Shown here: piece after piece, positions 15,195-15,916 of the stretch | How positions within the stretch are numbered: position 1 is the stretch's first letter | Layout of the letters: every line of letters starts with the position of its first letter | NCBI GenBank assembly: GCA_015163815.1 | Contig: JAAOIJ010000061.1 | Span: 1-15,916 of the forward strand | Direction: 5' to 3' | Source: Endozoicomonadaceae bacterium | Lineage (GTDB): Bacteria > Pseudomonadota > Gammaproteobacteria > Pseudomonadales > Endozoicomonadaceae | DNA length: 15,916 nt | Position numbers and translations under genes: made by a program | Notes under the pieces: model-generated | The model's input: only the letters and a program-made list of their open reading frames with translations | The model's database searches: none | What the model was told of the DNA's origin: nothing

Positions 15195-15891
15195 AATGAC
15201 TTCTGGCTCATACAAACTGTATAGTTTATTGTTATCTTTTCGATCTTATTGTAACAAACGCTTTACTATTGTGAATTCTTCTTGAAAATAAGATGCTTTT
15301 TCTATCCCTTTGATTTTTCTTTCAATATCTCACATTAAGTAACCCAGGCAAGTTGTTAACTTTTTATTTGAATTTTTCATGCACTTATACTGCTTGGCAT
15401 GAGCCTGTCGACAAGTTTTCCTCCATGACTGTTGTGTCAACGATAACTTCTTCGCATTATTTTTTATTTATAAAACAACTATTTAAATCGGATTTAATGG
15501 TATAATTGAAAATAGCTTCCATGCCTTTTAGACCTATTTTTTTCTAAATTTCACCAAACTACTAGAGTCCACTGGCAATGACCATTGTATTTCATCGTAC
15601 CCAGAAAAATATTGAAAATAAGGATTCTCTTTTCAAGCTTTTACTATTTTGTCATCAGATAAATCATGAGTATGCTGCAACCTTAACAAGGAAACCATCA
15701 ATCTAATTGACTTTCTAGGACGACCTCTCGTTTCTGAATAATAGACTCCAAATGTTTCTTCAAAGACTGCCCAAGGCATGATTTCAGATCATTTAATGAG
15801 TTCATGATCGAGATCAAGTAGATTGCTCAATTTATTTTGAAATAAATTTGTTTGTCGTGTCTTTTTCTTTCATTTTTTTCCAAGGCTTCAT
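15195..15891 (-). pseudogene. Decayed IS5-family transposase (DUF772/InsH type)
   Basis: Joining frames by eye gives an IS5-type transposase. It begins at an ATG at 15891 (MKPWKKMKEKDTTNK). A frameshift near 15845 leads to FQNKLSNLLDLDHELIK, MPWAVFEETFGVYYSE, RGRPRKSIRLMVSLLRLQHT, DLSDDKIVKA, KENPYFQYFSGYDEIQWSLP and SLVKFRKK. A one-base loss in an A-run (15537-15543) leads to IGLKGMEAIF. VDTTVMEEN follows with the first catalytic Asp. A frame change or deletion near 15405-15418 leads to RQAHAKQYKCMK, DIERKIKG and NKLYSLYEPEV. In-frame stops lie at 15789-15791, 15633-15635, 15330-15332 and 15246-15248. About 70 residues between VDTTV and HAKQY, and the C-terminal part with the other two catalytic residues, are missing. 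It cannot encode an active enzyme. The family assignment is from memory of conserved motifs. The 5' end of the element lies beyond the window; no terminal repeat is seen. Confidence 0.88.
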
Positions 15892-15916
15892 ATCAGAAAC
15901 AATCAATAACTGGGAA

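Noticed and set aside
1..15916. CRISPR array, tRNA or rRNA genes, toxin-antitoxin or phage genes
   Set aside because: I looked on both strands and saw no regularly spaced repeats, no cloverleaf-type sequence, and no such gene families.

Overview
The window is AT-rich, Gram-negative bacterial chromosomal DNA. It carries a complete core type II secretion system (T2SS, gsp) locus, a two-gene aminoacyl-tRNA synthetase operon (glnS-cysS), and a decaying insertion sequence at the right edge. The T2SS, a glutaminyl-tRNA synthetase of E. coli length and layout, and low GC point to a gammaproteobacterium. A host-associated or Legionellales-like lineage is my inference from base composition and the decaying IS; the sequence does not prove it.

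Layout. Positions 53-7858 (minus strand) hold gspE-F-G-H-I-J-K-L-M in the canonical order, mostly with overlapping or nearly touching stops and starts (ATGA, TAATG), so one translationally coupled operon is likely. Positions 7859-8146 are a divergent intergenic region. Positions 8147-10924 (plus strand) hold gspC-gspD, joined as TAAATG. This head-to-head split, with CD facing EFGHIJKLM, is the arrangement known for Pseudomonas aeruginosa xcpPQ / xcpR-Z. A 12-bp-stem hairpin follows gspD. After a 258-bp convergent spacer come cysS (11262-12656) and glnS (12707-14371), both on the minus strand with glnS upstream. Beyond them is a 69-codon hypothetical gene with a strong ribosome binding site (14572-14781), then about 400 bp without a convincing gene, and then a minus-strand IS5-type transposase relic (about 15195-15891).

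How the genes work together. GspD is the outer-membrane secretin. GspC links it to the inner-membrane platform of GspF, GspL and GspM. The GspE ATPase drives assembly of a pseudopilus made of GspG (major) and GspH, I, J and K (minor, tip). Folded exoproteins are pushed from the periplasm through GspD. The prepilin peptidase (GspO/PilD), GspN, a pilotin (GspS) and secreted substrates are not in the window. PilD is expected elsewhere, because all five pseudopilins keep a recognisable cleavage site.

I see no clearly new system. The items most worth following up are the 69-aa orphan gene, the paired inverted repeats in the gspE/gspC divergent region, and the uncertain starts of several genes. All calls come from reading the sequence by eye; no similarity search was run.
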